Assembly (NCBI GenBank): GCA_965601975.1
Contig: OZ271856.1
Coordinates: 3,720,001 to 3,784,000, forward strand
DNA length: 64,000 bases
Reading direction: 5' to 3'
Origin: JANQIO01 sp965601975
GTDB lineage: Bacteria; Pseudomonadota; Gammaproteobacteria; Pseudomonadales; Halieaceae
In this document: one piece after another, positions 62,951 through 64,000 of the stretch
How positions within the stretch are numbered: position 1 is the stretch's first letter
Layout: every line of letters starts with the position of its first letter
Made by a program: the position numbers and the translations under genes
The notes under the pieces: model-generated
Told to the model about the DNA's origin: nothing
The model's input: the letters and a program-made list of their open reading frames with translations, nothing else
Databases searched by the model: none

Positions 62951-63328
62951 ATGTCTTCCACCTACAAGATCACCCATGACGAGGGCATCACCCGCGTCGA
63001 TTTTTCGCGCAACCCTACCAAGGACGAGATGTATAAGCTGCTCGATATCCTGGCGGACATGCCGGACACCAAGCGGCGACTCTTCGTCATGGAGAAGGCG
63101 GAGGTACTGTTGAGCACGGCTGAAGTGCGGGAAGGCGCGGAATTCGCACGCAAGAAACAGAACCAGCCCAGCAGGGTCGCCATGGTAGCCGCGGGCAGCA
63201 TCACCTACGGTATCAGCCGCATCTTCAAGGTATTCCGCGAGAGCGAGCAAACCCAGTTCGGCGTGTTCCGCGACGTCGACGAAGCCCTGGAGTGGCTGAA
63301 GTCGGACCGGCCGGCGCCGGAAGACTAA
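62951..63328 (+). CDS. Small STAS/SpoIIAA-like protein
   Basis: A 125-residue protein; ATG 62951 is preferred to TTG 62945. Alternating strands and helices (THDEGITRVDFSRNPTKDEM, RRLFVMEKAEVLLSTAEV, FGVFRDVDEALEWLK) fit the SpoIIAA-like/STAS-type fold found in many proteobacterial proteins of unknown function. Convergent with the dehydrogenase, 4 bp apart. Confidence 0.55.
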   Translation: MSSTYKITHDEGITRVDFSRNPTKDEMYKLLDILADMPDTKRRLFVMEKAEVLLSTAEVREGAEFARKKQNQPSRVAMVAAGSITYGISRIFKVFRESEQTQFGVFRDVDEALEWLKSDRPAPED

Positions 63329-63332
63329 ATTC

Positions 63333-64000
63333 CTAAAACGCAGCGAGTCGCTTCGCGTCGCCCGCCGCGGCGGCGAGGTACTCCTCCGCCAGCTCTTCAG
63401 CCACCAGGTGCGGCGACCGCCCGGCGCGGTCCGAACGGAACAGGATTTCCTGCAGGTTGCCCTCGATACGATCCACGTGCTCGCGCAGGGCCGCCTTGTC
63501 GCTGCCCGTGCGCTGGTGGTAAACGTCGATGATTCCACCGGCGTTGATCAGGAAGTCCGGGCAGTAGAGGATACCGCGATCCCACAGGTGGTCCGCCTGC
63601 TTCTCTTCCGCCAGCTGGTTGTTGGCCGCACCGGCGACAATGCCGACCCGCAGGTTGTCGACGGTCTTACCGTCCAGCACCGCGCCCATGGCGCAGGGTG
63701 CGAACACATCCGCCTCCTGCACCAGGATGTCTTCCGTCGACACAACGTGGACGCCGTGAGCGTCAACCGCACGACGCAGATTGTCCTGGTTGACGTCCGC
63801 ACCGTAGACGATCGCGCCGTCCGCCACCAGCAGGCCGGCAAGGTGAAAGCCGACATTCCCCAGGCCCTGGATGGCGACCCGCAATCCGCGCATGGAATCG
63901 GCGCCCAGGCGATGGTGGACCGCAGTGCGAATACCCAGGTACACGCCATAGGCGGTGGTGGGCGAAGGATCGCCACCGTGCTTCGCGCCTTCCTGCAGAC
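63333..64000 (-). CDS. Glu/Leu/Phe/Val dehydrogenase (leucine-dehydrogenase-like), 5-prime truncated by window
   Basis: The reading frame continues past the right edge, so only the C-terminal part is here (about 222 codons). The coenzyme domain starts with VAIQGLGNVGFHLA and includes YGADVNQDNLRRA, VFAPCAMGAVLDG, IVAGAANNQLA and LINAGGIIDVY, as in branched-chain amino-acid dehydrogenases. The upstream part in the window reads GDPSPTTAYGVYLG, as in leucine dehydrogenase. Catalyses reversible oxidative deamination of an amino acid; which one needs the missing N-terminal domain. Confidence 0.88.
   Translation of the reverse strand, partial: LQEGAKHGGDPSPTTAYGVYLGIRTAVHHRLGADSMRGLRVAIQGLGNVGFHLAGLLVADGAIVYGADVNQDNLRRAVDAHGVHVVSTEDILVQEADVFAPCAMGAVLDGKTVDNLRVGIVAGAANNQLAEEKQADHLWDRGILYCPDFLINAGGIIDVYHQRTGSDKAALREHVDRIEGNLQEILFRSDRAGRSPHLVAEELAEEYLAAAAGDAKRLAAF

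Overview
The window is GC-rich chromosomal DNA, densely coding on both strands, with no rRNA, tRNA, IS element, phage or CRISPR array that I can see. A TonB-dependent receptor, a TPR-sulfotransferase, a CHASE hybrid kinase and many acyl-CoA and flavoprotein genes suggest an aerobic heterotrophic gammaproteobacterium, perhaps a marine Cellvibrionales/Halieaceae-type organism. That placement is inference from gene content, because there is no phylogenetic marker here. One CDS (a Leu/Glu-type dehydrogenase) runs off the right edge.

Layout. 1-5.3 kb: a thioredoxin-like lipoprotein, a GST-DUF1214-barrel gene run, a 500-bp repeat-bearing gap, cysK and a solute-binding protein. 5.4-18.6 kb: a methyltransferase, malonyl-CoA decarboxylase with a PuuB-like oxidase, then a divergent flavoprotein-flavoprotein-GcvT operon, two near-duplicate genes for an unrecognised six-helix membrane protein around a MOSC-cupin pair, a third flavoprotein and a SnoaL-AraC fusion regulator. 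18.7-25.6 kb: sulfotransferase, two beta-propeller-like proteins and a TonB receptor. 25.7-35 kb: a ferric-reductase-like protein, then a leftward GFA-symporter-flavoprotein-MFS operon, a PuuC-like aldehyde dehydrogenase and a TPR protein. 35-38.6 kb: a hybrid kinase and a tyrosine phosphatase. 38.6-49.8 kb: a tight leftward operon (class III aminotransferase, two flavoproteins, GcvT, ADP-forming acyl-CoA ligase, enoyl-CoA hydratase, glutamine-synthetase-like ligase, Rieske oxygenase). It is divergent from a BetI-like TetR gene and an acyl-CoA dehydrogenase across a 20-bp perfect palindrome. 51.7-64 kb: beta-helix protein, 2OG oxygenase, a third membrane paralog, a LysR-gcdH-CoA-transferase glutaryl-CoA module, a divergent QueD-like protein, a malonyl-CoA synthetase operon with a queuosine-precursor-type transporter, and small genes.

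How the genes may work together. The dominant signal is a catabolic island built from six CrtI/PYROXD2-like flavoproteins that sort into three paralogous pairs, two GcvT-type folate methyltransferases, a Rieske oxygenase with a bridging glutamate, a GFA (formaldehyde-glutathione type) protein, PuuA/PuuB/PuuC-like enzymes, a BetI-like regulator and several transporters. My inference is uptake and stepwise demethylation, oxidation and CoA-dependent breakdown of a methylated amine, quaternary ammonium or polyamine-like substrate. The substrate cannot be read from sequence. The clearest structural oddity is a 1,037-bp block repeated at a constant 2,023-bp offset (13189-14225 and 15212-16248). Its left copy retains a start-less remnant of the adjacent flavoprotein gene.
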